DNA of 5,916 nucleotides from Coriobacteriia bacterium (GCA_009781535.1 WQXX01000073.1:1-5916), one strand, 5' to 3'; positions 1 through 5,644 are shown, counted from the stretch's first letter. Notes: generated from the letters alone by a model not told the origin. Translations and numbers: made by a program.

Positions 1-2
1 GC

Positions 3-635
3 AAATACCACTGTTATGACGTGTGGGAGCATATCGCTCATGCGGTGGCGAGCGCTGTTCCGGATCCGCTTGTCAGGCTGACGCTGTTGTTCCATGACTT
101 CGGTAAGCCGGAGAGGTTCGCGATTGATGCAGCTGGTGCAGGACATTTCTATGCACATGAAGAGGCTGGATCAAGGATTGCCCCTGCGCGTTTGCGTGAA
201 CTGCGTTTTGACAACAGGACAGTTGAAACTGTCACAAAGCTTGTCAAATGGCACGGGACCGTACTGCGAGCTGAGGATATGCCACGTTGGCTTAACCGTC
301 TTGGTCTTAAAGGCCTGCGGCAACTGATCGAGGTCAAACGGGGAGACATGCGTGCGCATAGTGATATCAATATGCAGGAGCGACTTGAGACTTTGTTAGT
401 AGTTGAAAAGGCGCTTGAGGAATACCTCGCGGATGAGCCATGCTTTACCCTGGCGACCTTAGCGATAAATGGTGATGATCTCAGAGGGTTGGGGCTGACA
501 GAAGGCCCGTTCATTGGTGAGCTGCTCAATACCCTGCTCGATGCTGTGTTGGATGGCGCCTTGGAAAACGAGCGCGCGGTGCTGCTCAGCACCGCGCGCT
601 CGTTAATAATCAATCAGATGTCAGCGCTTGATTAA
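3..635 (+). CDS. cca: CCA tRNA nucleotidyltransferase, HD-domain type (3' part, 5' end outside window)
   Basis: This is the C-terminal 210 residues of an enzyme that adds or repairs the 3'-CCA of tRNAs in the cytoplasm. Seen: an HD metal-binding domain starts at the window edge (YHCYDVWEH, residues 2-10; LLFHDFGKP, 28-36; GHFYAHEEAG, 47-56). The typical tail of this family follows, INGDDL at 155-160, then GPFIGELL, and NER at 189-191 before the end. The nucleotidyltransferase (GS/DxD) and RNA-binding head domains must lie upstream, so the catalytic centre is not visible and the gene symbol rests on the C-terminal half. The stop is TAA. The gene converges on the permease gene, with only 64 bp between stop codons. 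Oddity: a 17-bp perfect stem lies inside its last 23 codons. Alternative: another HD-domain member of the poly(A) polymerase/CCA family. Confidence 0.85.
   Translation, partial: KYHCYDVWEHIAHAVASAVPDPLVRLTLLFHDFGKPERFAIDAAGAGHFYAHEEAGSRIAPARLRELRFDNRTVETVTKLVKWHGTVLRAEDMPRWLNRLGLKGLRQLIEVKRGDMRAHSDINMQERLETLLVVEKALEEYLADEPCFTLATLAINGDDLRGLGLTEGPFIGELLNTLLDAVLDGALENERAVLLSTARSLIINQMSALD
567..604. terminator. Perfect 17-bp stem-loop, probable (bidirectional) terminator inside the tRNA nucleotidyltransferase 3' end
   Basis: Arms 567-583 and 588-604 are perfectly complementary, with a 4-nt GCTC loop and a very GC-rich core (GAGCGCGCGGTGCT). Read on the minus strand, the stem ends in GTTTT (down to 565), giving a short U tract about 95 nt after the permease stop at 700. 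This makes it the best terminator candidate for the P-II/permease operon. Read on the + strand, it is followed by TTAATAAT, a weak U tract. It is embedded in coding sequence for the conserved NER...LLSTAR tail of the tRNA nucleotidyltransferase. Confidence 0.65.
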
Positions 636-699
636 ACCCCAGTGACAATAAAAGGAACCTGTAGTTTTGGGCAGACTATCCCCTTGTGTCGGCACAAAC

Positions 700-2034
700 T
701 CAGACGTGCGCAAACCCGAGGGCAACAAAGACGACAAGGACATAGACGGTTGCTATCCCCAGAGTAGCCAAGGTCACGGGGATACTCACCTTCAGGAAGC
801 TGACAAAGGAGATCGGCGTGCCTTCCCGTGCCGCCACAGAAGCGACAATCAGGTTTGCAGAAGACGCGATCAGCGTACCGTTGCCTCCCAGGCAGGCTCC
901 TAAAGCAAGGGACCACCATAGCGTCATGGCGTCGCCCGAGGCCAATGCTGCCTGGGTGCTCATATCATGGACAAGAGGAATCATGGTGGCAACAAGCGGT
1001 ATGTTATCGACAAAGGCCGACGCGATACCAGCCCCCCATAGTAAAACGAGAGAGGTAAGCGTCACATTGTTGCCCGTGACCTCGATCAGCCACGTGGCGA
1101 GCTGTTTGATGATACCCACGTCCACCAGGCCGCCGACGAGCACAAACAGACCAGCAAAGAAGAAGATCGTCACCCACTCCACCGAATGGAAGACCTTTTC
1201 CATCCCGATGTTTTTCGTCCCGATGAGCATCAATACGGTGGCGCCAGCCAAGGCAACCACTGCCGGTTCAAGATGCAAGAACTGATGGGTCAAAAAGCCA
1301 AGCAGCGTCAGCCCAAAGACAATCAGGGATTTCTTTGACAAGGAAGAATCCCGGATGTAATCCTTGGCGTCGGTCTCCAAGAGCTTATCCCTGAATTCGG
1401 TATCGGTTTTGAGTTGTTTGGAGAAGTGGAACCGCAGATAGATGATGGTCAGGGCGGCTATGATAAGGATGATAGGAGTGATATGGAGCAGGAACTGGTT
1501 AAAGGAGATACCTGCCGCCGTACCGATCATGATGTTCGGTGGGTCTCCTACAAGTGTTGCCGCGCCGCCGATGTTGCAGACGAGGATCTGAGTGATAAGG
1601 AAGGGCGTCGGCTTGATGCGCATGATGTTGGCAATCGAGATGGTGATAGGGGCGATGAGCAACACCATCGTCACGTTATCGATAAATGCCGACCCGACGG
1701 CGGTCAGGATAGCCAGCCGAACCAGGATCCTCTTGGGATCGCCCTTGGCGCTCTGTGCGGTCTTGATGGCGATGAATTGAAAAATGCCACTTTCTTTAGC
1801 AATTCCAACGAGAATCATCATGCCAAGGAGCAGGAAGAGGGTTTCCCAATGGATGTGTTCGGTGTATGCCACTTGCAAGTCAACGATGCCCAGTATTATC
1901 ATCAGCACCGCGCCGCCCAATGCAATAATCGATCGATCGATTTTCTCGGAGATGATGAGCGCATAACAGACAAGGAAGATGACCGCTGCGATAATCACCT
2001 GCCAGTTATCAAGGGCTTGAGTAATCAGTTCCAT
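700..2034 (-). CDS. ArsB/NhaD-type (ion transporter superfamily) membrane permease
   Basis: Polytopic inner-membrane permease of 444 residues, a normal length for the ArsB/NhaD/SLC13 group, with about 10-12 hydrophobic helices. Seen: two related halves, each with a family signature pair. The first half has GSAFIDNVTMVLLIAP (residues 114-129) and NIGGAATLVGDPPNIMIG (154-171). The second has ASAFVDNIPLVATMIPLV (338-355) and LGGNGTLIASSANLIVA (382-398). The Asp-Asn pairs and Gly-rich hairpins are the likely ion/substrate site. A charged loop at about 203-236 separates the halves. Family members move Na+/H+, arsenite or dicarboxylates; the substrate cannot be read here, and no ars genes are adjacent. 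Start: ATG at 2034 is preferred because GAGGT lies 7 nt upstream; ATG at 2040 is in frame but only 1 nt from it. It is the second gene of an operon, 46 nt after the P-II-like gene. Confidence 0.9.
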   Translation of the reverse strand: MELITQALDNWQVIIAAVIFLVCYALIISEKIDRSIIALGGAVLMIILGIVDLQVAYTEHIHWETLFLLLGMMILVGIAKESGIFQFIAIKTAQSAKGDPKRILVRLAILTAVGSAFIDNVTMVLLIAPITISIANIMRIKPTPFLITQILVCNIGGAATLVGDPPNIMIGTAAGISFNQFLLHITPIILIIAALTIIYLRFHFSKQLKTDTEFRDKLLETDAKDYIRDSSLSKKSLIVFGLTLLGFLTHQFLHLEPAVVALAGATVLMLIGTKNIGMEKVFHSVEWVTIFFFAGLFVLVGGLVDVGIIKQLATWLIEVTGNNVTLTSLVLLWGAGIASAFVDNIPLVATMIPLVHDMSTQAALASGDAMTLWWSLALGACLGGNGTLIASSANLIVASVAAREGTPISFVSFLKVSIPVTLATLGIATVYVLVVFVALGFAHV

Positions 2035-2041
2035 CAGCATG

Positions 2042-2047
2042 ACCTCT
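2042..2047 (-). promoter_or_regulatory. Shine-Dalgarno AGAGGT deciding the permease start
   Basis: On the minus strand AGAGGT is followed by CATGCTG and then ATG. The spacing of 7 nt suits the ATG at 2034 and not the ATG at 2040, so the 444-residue form is preferred over 446. Confidence 0.6.
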
Positions 2048-2080
2048 GTGTGGCTTCAAGTTTCTGCATGGCGGATGACA

Positions 2081-2404
2081 TCAGTCTTCGTCGTTGGCAG
2101 CTTCGGTAAAACCGACTACCTGATCAAGTGGAAGCACGAATGCAAGCCCTTTATTGGGGCAGTCAAGCTCCATTTCAGTTGCTATAGCATCGAGAACCTG
2201 CTGCAACTTGTCCTCACCTATGACCGTCAATACGATCTCCTTCTCGGGGTCGATGCTGATCCCGAGTAAAAGTCGTACAGCTGCGCCGTGTGCCAGAAGG
2301 ACTGTTCCTCCGGTTGCACCGGCTTCATGGGCGACGTCGATGACCCTTCCAGACTTTCCTTTGCCCACAATGGTTGCGATGAGCTTGTACTTGCTTGTTG
2401 TCAT
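2081..2404 (-). CDS. P-II-like signalling protein (short T-loop, non-classical)
   Basis: A 107-residue cytoplasmic protein of the P-II/GlnB fold, expected to be a trimer that binds nucleotides between subunits. Seen: beta-alpha-beta start KLIATIVGKGKSGRVIDVA (7-25), AGATGGTVLLAHG (28-40), IDPEKEIVLTVI (51-62), helix EDKLQQVLDAI (64-74), and ELDCPNKGLAFVLPLDQVVG (79-98), which corresponds to the classical B-loop/beta-4 (GDGKIFVLPV). The T-loop region (about 39-50) is shorter than in GlnB/GlnK and has no uridylylation tyrosine (no YRGAEY). Classical glutamine signalling through GlnD is therefore unlikely. Known: non-classical P-II proteins often sit beside the transporter they control. Here the permease follows directly, which supports transporter gating (inference). 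The ATG at 2404 is preceded by AGGAAG with good spacing. Confidence 0.88.
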   Translation of the reverse strand: MTTSKYKLIATIVGKGKSGRVIDVAHEAGATGGTVLLAHGAAVRLLLGISIDPEKEIVLTVIGEDKLQQVLDAIATEMELDCPNKGLAFVLPLDQVVGFTEAANDED

Positions 2405-2425
2405 GGTCTTTCTTCCTATCCTCGA

Positions 2426-2452
2426 TGTTGGAACCCAACAATGTATTGTTGG
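2426..2452 (-). promoter_or_regulatory. Operator candidate: 18-bp perfect dyad plus a third half-site
   Basis: CCAACAAT-GT-ATTGTTGG (2435-2452) is a perfect 8+2+8 dyad starting 5 bp downstream of the TATAAT box, across the expected transcription start. A third half-site, TGTTGG (2426-2431), makes a second inverted pair with CCAACA (2435-2440) across a 3-nt gap. The position suits a repressor that blocks the operon promoter. In the transcript the middle segment could pair with either neighbour, so an RNA switch is a second reading. Confidence 0.6.
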
Positions 2453-2457
2453 TGATG

Positions 2458-2463
2458 ATTATA
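2458..2463 (-). promoter_or_regulatory. -10 box (TATAAT) of the P-II/permease operon
   Basis: A consensus TATAAT on the minus strand is placed so that transcription would begin near 2451, leaving a leader of about 47 nt before the P-II ATG. No good -35 is seen at 16-18 nt (CGATGG at 17), so the promoter may need an activator or be weak. Confidence 0.6.
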
Positions 2464-2496
2464 CCGGATGAAGTCCCACGCCATCGCGAGACTTCT

Positions 2497-2546
2497 GCCA
2501 GCAGGGCACTTGCGCTAGCAGGGCACGTGCGCCAGCAGGTCGTGGC
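2497..2546. repeat. 17-nt tandem repeat, about three units
   Basis: Three adjacent units start at 2497, 2514 and 2531. The first two, GCCAGCAGGGCACTTGC and GCTAGCAGGGCACGTGC, differ at two positions. The third keeps GCCAGCAGG and then decays. It lies in the 209-bp spacer between the long membrane-protein gene and the P-II promoter. No ORF or known element fits it. The rest of the spacer (2547-2613) holds only a weak 5-bp hairpin (2564-2579), so no convincing terminator for the long gene is seen. Confidence 0.7.
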
Positions 2547-2613
2547 AACCCATTGCGCCTACGATACCGCTGTTGGTATGTTGATGTTAATAAACCAGAG
2601 TCTACGAAGCGCG

Positions 2614-5073
2614 CTAGTGGTAATACCTCATCGGGTTTCCAAACAGACTTGCATAGAGCTCCCTGTTCTTGCCATCCAATTCTTTTATGAGCTCAGAGAT
2701 CCACTGGTAGTCTTCTGCCGAGAGGTATGCGAGATGCCCGTAATAATAAATACTCGGTCTCCCGTCTACCTTTCCGACCATAATCACGTTTATTAGACCG
2801 CCTTCCGGTATGTTGGGATAACTAATATAGAAAAAATACTCATCCGTCATCGTAAACGACATCGTATCATCCTTCGGATCCAATAAAACAATCTGGAGCA
2901 TTTGATATATCGGTTCCAAATCGTAATAAATGGTGCTAATGCCGCTCGATTCGAAACGATAGCTCTCAATTATGAGTTTTAGATAATCGTAATTCTTTAG
3001 GAAAGATGGGTTGACAGTATGATCAGCGTACTCTGAGAGCGCTAATGTCGAATAATCTATCGCAGCAGGTTTAATCACGACCCCTCTGTCAGCCAGTGTT
3101 TTCCAGATCCCATCGTCTCCAAACAGGGGTTGCGAATACACAAGTTTAAGCGAGGAACCTGCCCCTTCCGTCTGCTTGTATTTGCTCCATGTGTTGTTCC
3201 GGTAATCCTCGACCAGTATCAAGGCGCCCTGCCCCGGTATTGTGATGGTGCAATACAGATACCCGTCTCCCTGATAAAAGTCCATGTATTGGTTGTATTT
3301 CTTGAAATACTCCGTGCTTGCCGTGAGGTAAAGGTTAAGGTTTATTGCGAACCAGCCATCAATATGATCCAAAAGATTGGACGGGGCATCAGGGCTCGGC
3401 TGATAAAAGTTTTCTTTCACCTGGTAGCACAACAGTATCTCTCGTTTTGCATCGTCATAGAAAAGGGAGATCTCAGGGTAATAAGACCTTCCTCCTTCTT
3501 CATAGCTCGCAAGTAAAACCTCATCCACAAAGGCAATGTCGATTGCGATCTGGAATTCCAGACCTGTTGCGATGTCCATGCATACGATATGATCTGCGCC
3601 GCCTGAGTAATAATAGAGGTACTTCCGGTCTTCGCTGAAAGCATAGGCTGAGGATGAGAACCAAGCCGGGGCCACGGGCCCGTCCGAAACAGAATAGTAC
3701 TGTTGCGTCAATCCGTTGTATGCGTATAAAAACGACGCCCCACGTACCGGGTCATAGTCGACCGAGATGCGTATGTAATCATACGCTTCGGTGTTCTCAG
3801 CGGTGATCGTGATTTTTTCTCCACTGTCGCATCTCAGTTTGAAGATCCCCGACTGGTCTTCTCCAATCAGATATTCATCGTTTTCAATGAAATGATCGAC
3901 CTCACCGTAAAACGGCGTGCCCTTCTTCGTCTGATTGTCATATATGATCCAGTAACCAGACACGCCGTGACCGAACAACCCTGTCGGTTTCAGCGCGCTG
4001 TACACGATAAAGCGCCCGGTGGGGGAGAAGTAGGCGCTACGCACGTCATCATTGAGATTGTGTAGTTGCGCACCGCCGGCGCCCCGGTTGATATCGACGG
4101 TCTCGTTCGTCGCGATATCATAAAGCAGGACGTAGCTCGCATTGTTCTTGAACATACGCACGACGTATTGTGTTCCGTCGGGGCTTAATCCGATGCTCTC
4201 GATTGTCCCGTCTATCGGGGTCTTTTTAATAGTCTGGCTCGCAAGGTCGACAAAATACGTGCGTGCGGGGGAGTAGAGACAGAGTATGGCGTATTGATAG
4301 ACCGGGGAATACGTCCTGATCTGGTACTGCCCTTGGAGTTCGGGGATGCCGGAGGCTCTGATGACCGGCTCCAACAGATCGTCGACGATGACAACCGTCT
4401 TGCTCTCTGGATCGACATATGCATACTTTTCGTTATCGTAGGTGACATGGAGGTAGTTCATGCCGATCGTGCCTTCGATTTTAAAGTCCTCAGATATTGC
4501 CAGGTTGGCATATCTCAAAGACTGCACGCTCAGCTCCTGCGGGGTGTACCATATCGGGATGATGTTCATTGCGGAACCAGCCGTTGAGCTGTTCCCTGGA
4601 ATAGGCAATTGGAGCTCATCAGTAGAGGGCAGAACCGTTCCGGAGGTTGATGGAGCCCCCTCGGGGAATGCCAGAGCCCTCTCAGAAGGATAGATTTGAT
4701 AGAAGACAAAGACGCAGATAGAACATGTTGCGGCTACCGCGACAGCCGCCGCTGCAATCCTGATGCCCAATGGGTGGAAGCGAGAGCTTTTTTTGCGAGA
4801 AGGGCGCAGCTGAGGGCTATTCTGATGTGCAATGCGTAACTGGGAGTCTTCCTGACGCGTGGGACGCGGCTCATGGTTTTCTTTACGTACATGGTGCAGT
4901 CGGGGATTATCCTGATGTGCAGGGCGTAACTGGGAGTTTTCCTGACGCGTGGGGCGCAGCCCGGAATTCTTCTGCTGTGTGGGTCGGGAATGGGAAGGAG
5001 AATAATCGGAATGAGCCGCCTGAGTCTTGGATGGTATACCTCGATGATTATTCTTTGGTTTTGTTGGTCTCAT
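2614..5073 (-). CDS. Unrecognised type II membrane protein with repetitive basic N-tail and large external propeller-like domain
   Basis: A protein of about 819 residues that I do not recognise. Seen in order: a hydrophilic basic tail (1-104) containing seven 10-residue repeats (30-99, consensus RPTRQENSQL); one membrane helix (about 105-128, AAAAVAVAATCSICVFVFYQ) preceded by RPSRKKSSR, so the N-terminus should face the cytoplasm; a Ser/Thr/Pro linker (about 130-165); then an extracytoplasmic region of about 650 residues rich in Tyr and beta-strand patterns. Segments such as LSPDGTQYVVRMF (near 300), FSPTGRFIVYSA (near 350) and FSEDRKYLYYYSGG (near 475) look like TolB/DPP-IV-style propeller blades. 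Start: ATG 5073 follows GGTGG at 5 nt. ATG 5088 and TTG 5103 are in-frame alternatives with poorer upstream signals. Stop TAG. It is monocistronic by layout. Function is unknown; a sensor or cell-envelope role is possible. Confidence 0.82.
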   Translation of the reverse strand: MRPTKPKNNHRGIPSKTQAAHSDYSPSHSRPTQQKNSGLRPTRQENSQLRPAHQDNPRLHHVRKENHEPRPTRQEDSQLRIAHQNSPQLRPSRKKSSRFHPLGIRIAAAAVAVAATCSICVFVFYQIYPSERALAFPEGAPSTSGTVLPSTDELQLPIPGNSSTAGSAMNIIPIWYTPQELSVQSLRYANLAISEDFKIEGTIGMNYLHVTYDNEKYAYVDPESKTVVIVDDLLEPVIRASGIPELQGQYQIRTYSPVYQYAILCLYSPARTYFVDLASQTIKKTPIDGTIESIGLSPDGTQYVVRMFKNNASYVLLYDIATNETVDINRGAGGAQLHNLNDDVRSAYFSPTGRFIVYSALKPTGLFGHGVSGYWIIYDNQTKKGTPFYGEVDHFIENDEYLIGEDQSGIFKLRCDSGEKITITAENTEAYDYIRISVDYDPVRGASFLYAYNGLTQQYYSVSDGPVAPAWFSSSAYAFSEDRKYLYYYSGGADHIVCMDIATGLEFQIAIDIAFVDEVLLASYEEGGRSYYPEISLFYDDAKREILLCYQVKENFYQPSPDAPSNLLDHIDGWFAINLNLYLTASTEYFKKYNQYMDFYQGDGYLYCTITIPGQGALILVEDYRNNTWSKYKQTEGAGSSLKLVYSQPLFGDDGIWKTLADRGVVIKPAAIDYSTLALSEYADHTVNPSFLKNYDYLKLIIESYRFESSGISTIYYDLEPIYQMLQIVLLDPKDDTMSFTMTDEYFFYISYPNIPEGGLINVIMVGKVDGRPSIYYYGHLAYLSAEDYQWISELIKELDGKNRELYASLFGNPMRYYH
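4777..4986 (-). repeat. 30-nt coding repeats (seven units) in the N-tail of the long membrane protein
   Basis: Seven 30-nt units encode the decapeptide series (R-P-T/A-R/H-Q-E/D-N-S-Q-L-like). A higher-order copy is visible at the DNA level: 4822-4869 matches 4912-4959 at 43 of 48 positions, exactly 90 nt (three units) apart. This shows recent duplication, and unit number may vary between strains. Confidence 0.8.
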
Positions 5074-5109
5074 GAAAACCACCACCATCGTTTCATCTAA
5101 CAAATAGCA

Positions 5110-5150
5110 ACAAGTCCGCGATTCAGGCTACGCCTAAACCGCGGACTTGT
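5110..5150 (-). terminator. 11-bp inverted repeat after the tRNA genes; terminator or operator
   Basis: Arms ACAAGTCCGCG (5110-5120) and CGCGGACTTGT (5140-5150) pair perfectly around a 19-nt loop, which itself holds AGGC-TAC-GCCT. On the minus strand the repeat begins 13 nt after the tRNA-Arg CCA and is followed by TGCTATTTGTT, so it suits a terminator of the tRNA transcript with an imperfect U tract. The same site holds TTGACA (5153-5148) and, 17 nt on, TAGCCT (5130-5125). These could be the promoter of the long membrane-protein gene, with the repeat as its operator. Confidence 0.55.
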
Positions 5151-5163
5151 CAACATTTTATTC

Positions 5164-5239
5164 TGGCGCGCCCGGCAAGACTCGAACTTGCGACAAACAG
5201 ATTAGAAGTCTGCGACTCTATCCTCTGAGCTACGGGCGC
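5164..5239 (-). tRNA. tRNA-Arg(UCU), CCA encoded
   Basis: 76 nt including encoded CCA. Acceptor GCGCCCG/CGGGCGC with discriminator G; D-arm GCTC...GAGT; anticodon stem GCAGA/TCTGT around loop CTTCTAA, giving anticodon TCT that reads AGA arginine codons; T-arm GCAAG-TTCGAGT-CTTGC. All stems close (one G-T pair). It is downstream of tRNA-Gly on the same strand and has no clear promoter of its own, so co-transcription is likely. Confidence 0.95.
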
Positions 5240-5280
5240 GCATTTCCAAAGCGAGTGTTGGAGCGGCAGACGGGACTCGA
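5240..5280 (-). repeat. Partial copy of the tRNA-Gly 3' end (att-like direct repeat, distal copy)
   Basis: These 41 nt match 5448-5488 at 40 positions (the only mismatch is T5258 versus C5466) and have the same orientation. The copy holds the last 22 nt of tRNA-Gly, from within the T-loop through the encoded CCA (5259-5261), plus the 19-nt trailer. It ends exactly one base before tRNA-Arg. It has no 5' tRNA half (no matching GCGGCAG strand nearby), so it cannot be a tRNA. Confidence 0.85.
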
Positions 5281-5447
5281 TGTGATTTTGAAGAACACAA
5301 AACCACGCGTCCTCGTCTCGCTCTGCTCGCCTCGGACACTCGGCTGCAAACGTGCCACCGACACGTTTGCGACGCCTCGTCCCATGTCTGGCTTCTCGTC
5401 CCGTCTGTAAGCGAGGTATCCACTCTAGCAGGGTTTTTGAGCTTCCA
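5281..5447. other. 167-bp segment bracketed by the tRNA-Gly 3'-end repeats
   Basis: No credible gene is seen. The segment holds a perfect 9-bp hairpin (5346-5354 with 5362-5370) and several degenerate GACGAG/GGGACGAG motifs. TCCCGTCTG (5399-5407) is an inverted copy of CAGACGGGA from the adjacent tRNA fragment (5267-5275). It could be the remnant of an integrated element or the insert created by a local duplication. Confidence 0.5.
5346..5370. repeat. Perfect 9-bp hairpin GCAAACGTG/CACGTTTGC
   Basis: The arms are separated by the 7-nt loop CCACCGA. No T tract follows on either strand, so it is not a standard terminator. It sits near the middle of the segment between the att-like repeats. Confidence 0.65.
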
Positions 5448-5488
5448 GCATTTCCAAAGCGAGTGCTGGAGCGGCAGACGGGACTCGA
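5448..5488 (-). repeat. att-like direct repeat, copy overlapping intact tRNA-Gly
   Basis: Partner of the copy at 5240-5280, offset by exactly 208 bp. It covers the tRNA-Gly T-loop, the 3' acceptor strand and CCA, plus the trailer ending GCATTTCC on the + strand. The placement at the tRNA 3' end is that of typical tyrosine-integrase attachment sites. Confidence 0.8.
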
Positions 5489-5542
5489 ACCCGCAACAAT
5501 CAGCTTGGAAGGCTGATGCTCTACCGATTGAACTACTGCCGC
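5467..5542 (-). tRNA. tRNA-Gly(UCC), CCA encoded
   Basis: 76 nt including encoded CCA. Acceptor GCGGCAG/CTGCCGC with discriminator T; D-arm GTTC...GAGC; anticodon stem TCAGC/GCTGA around loop CTTCCAA, giving anticodon TCC (glycine, GGA codons); T-arm GCGGG-TTCGAGT-CCCGT. It is first in the minus-strand tRNA unit, 14 nt from the expected start of transcription. Its 3' end is duplicated downstream. Confidence 0.96.
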
Positions 5543-5562
5543 ACCGAAAAGCAACGGTTGCT

Positions 5563-5591
5563 ACTGTATCGGAAAACCGACGAAATATCAA
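5563..5591 (-). promoter_or_regulatory. Sigma-70-type promoter of the tRNA-Gly/tRNA-Arg unit
   Basis: On the minus strand TTGATA (5591-5586), a 17-nt spacer and TACAGT (5568-5563) lie 20 bp upstream of the tRNA-Gly 5' end. Start would be near 5556. Confidence 0.7.
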
Positions 5592-5644
5592 TTCTGGAAT
5601 TGAAACAGCTTGGCAAAAGAACGTTTGCAGATGGTACAATTCCA
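5589..5644. promoter_or_regulatory. Inverted repeat and third half-site between divergent promoters
   Basis: CAATTC-TG-GAATTG (5589-5602) is a perfect 6+2+6 dyad that overlaps the -35 of the tRNA promoter. A further half-site, CAATTCCA (5637-5644), is the exact reverse complement of TGGAATTG (5595-5602). It covers the end of the -10 of the rightward promoter. A regulator bound at both could loop or block the rightward promoter. Confidence 0.45.
5610..5640 (+). promoter_or_regulatory. Extended -10 promoter of the secreted-protein gene
   Basis: TGG-TACAAT (5632-5640) is an extended -10. TTGGCA (5610-5615) is a near-consensus -35 with a long 19-nt spacer that the extended -10 would tolerate. 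The leader would be about 60 nt, with AGGGG (5692-5696) as a ribosome site 11 nt before the ATG. Confidence 0.6.

Noticed and set aside
149..613. 154-codon minus-strand frame opposite the tRNA nucleotidyltransferase gene
   Set aside because: Ser/Arg-rich antisense shadow; the + frame carries conserved HD and C-terminal motifs.
684..697. Small hairpin TTGTG-TCGG-CACAA just after the permease stop
   Set aside because: Only 5 bp and no U tract; the 17-bp stem at 567-604 is a far better terminator.
700..2034. Arsenite-resistance (arsB) assignment
   Set aside because: The family match is to the wider ion transporter superfamily. No arsR, arsC or arsA lies nearby and the partner is a P-II-like gene, so a specific arsenite role is not supported.
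1414..2109. 231-codon + strand frame opposite the permease
   Set aside because: It is low-complexity and Asp/His/Gln-rich, the shadow of a hydrophobic membrane-protein gene. The minus frame has clear family motifs.
2497..2546. CRISPR array
   Set aside because: Units are 17 nt, directly adjacent without spacers and only about three in number; no cas genes.
5240..5280. Possible third tRNA at the fragment
   Set aside because: Only the T-loop to CCA part is present. No D-arm, anticodon arm or 5' acceptor strand pairs with it.
5147..5410. Open frame of 87 codons on the + strand beginning over the tRNA genes (GAPGKTRTCDKQIRSLRLYPLSYGR)
   Set aside because: It is the antisense of tRNA-Arg and the tRNA-Gly fragment, a well-known type of false ORF.
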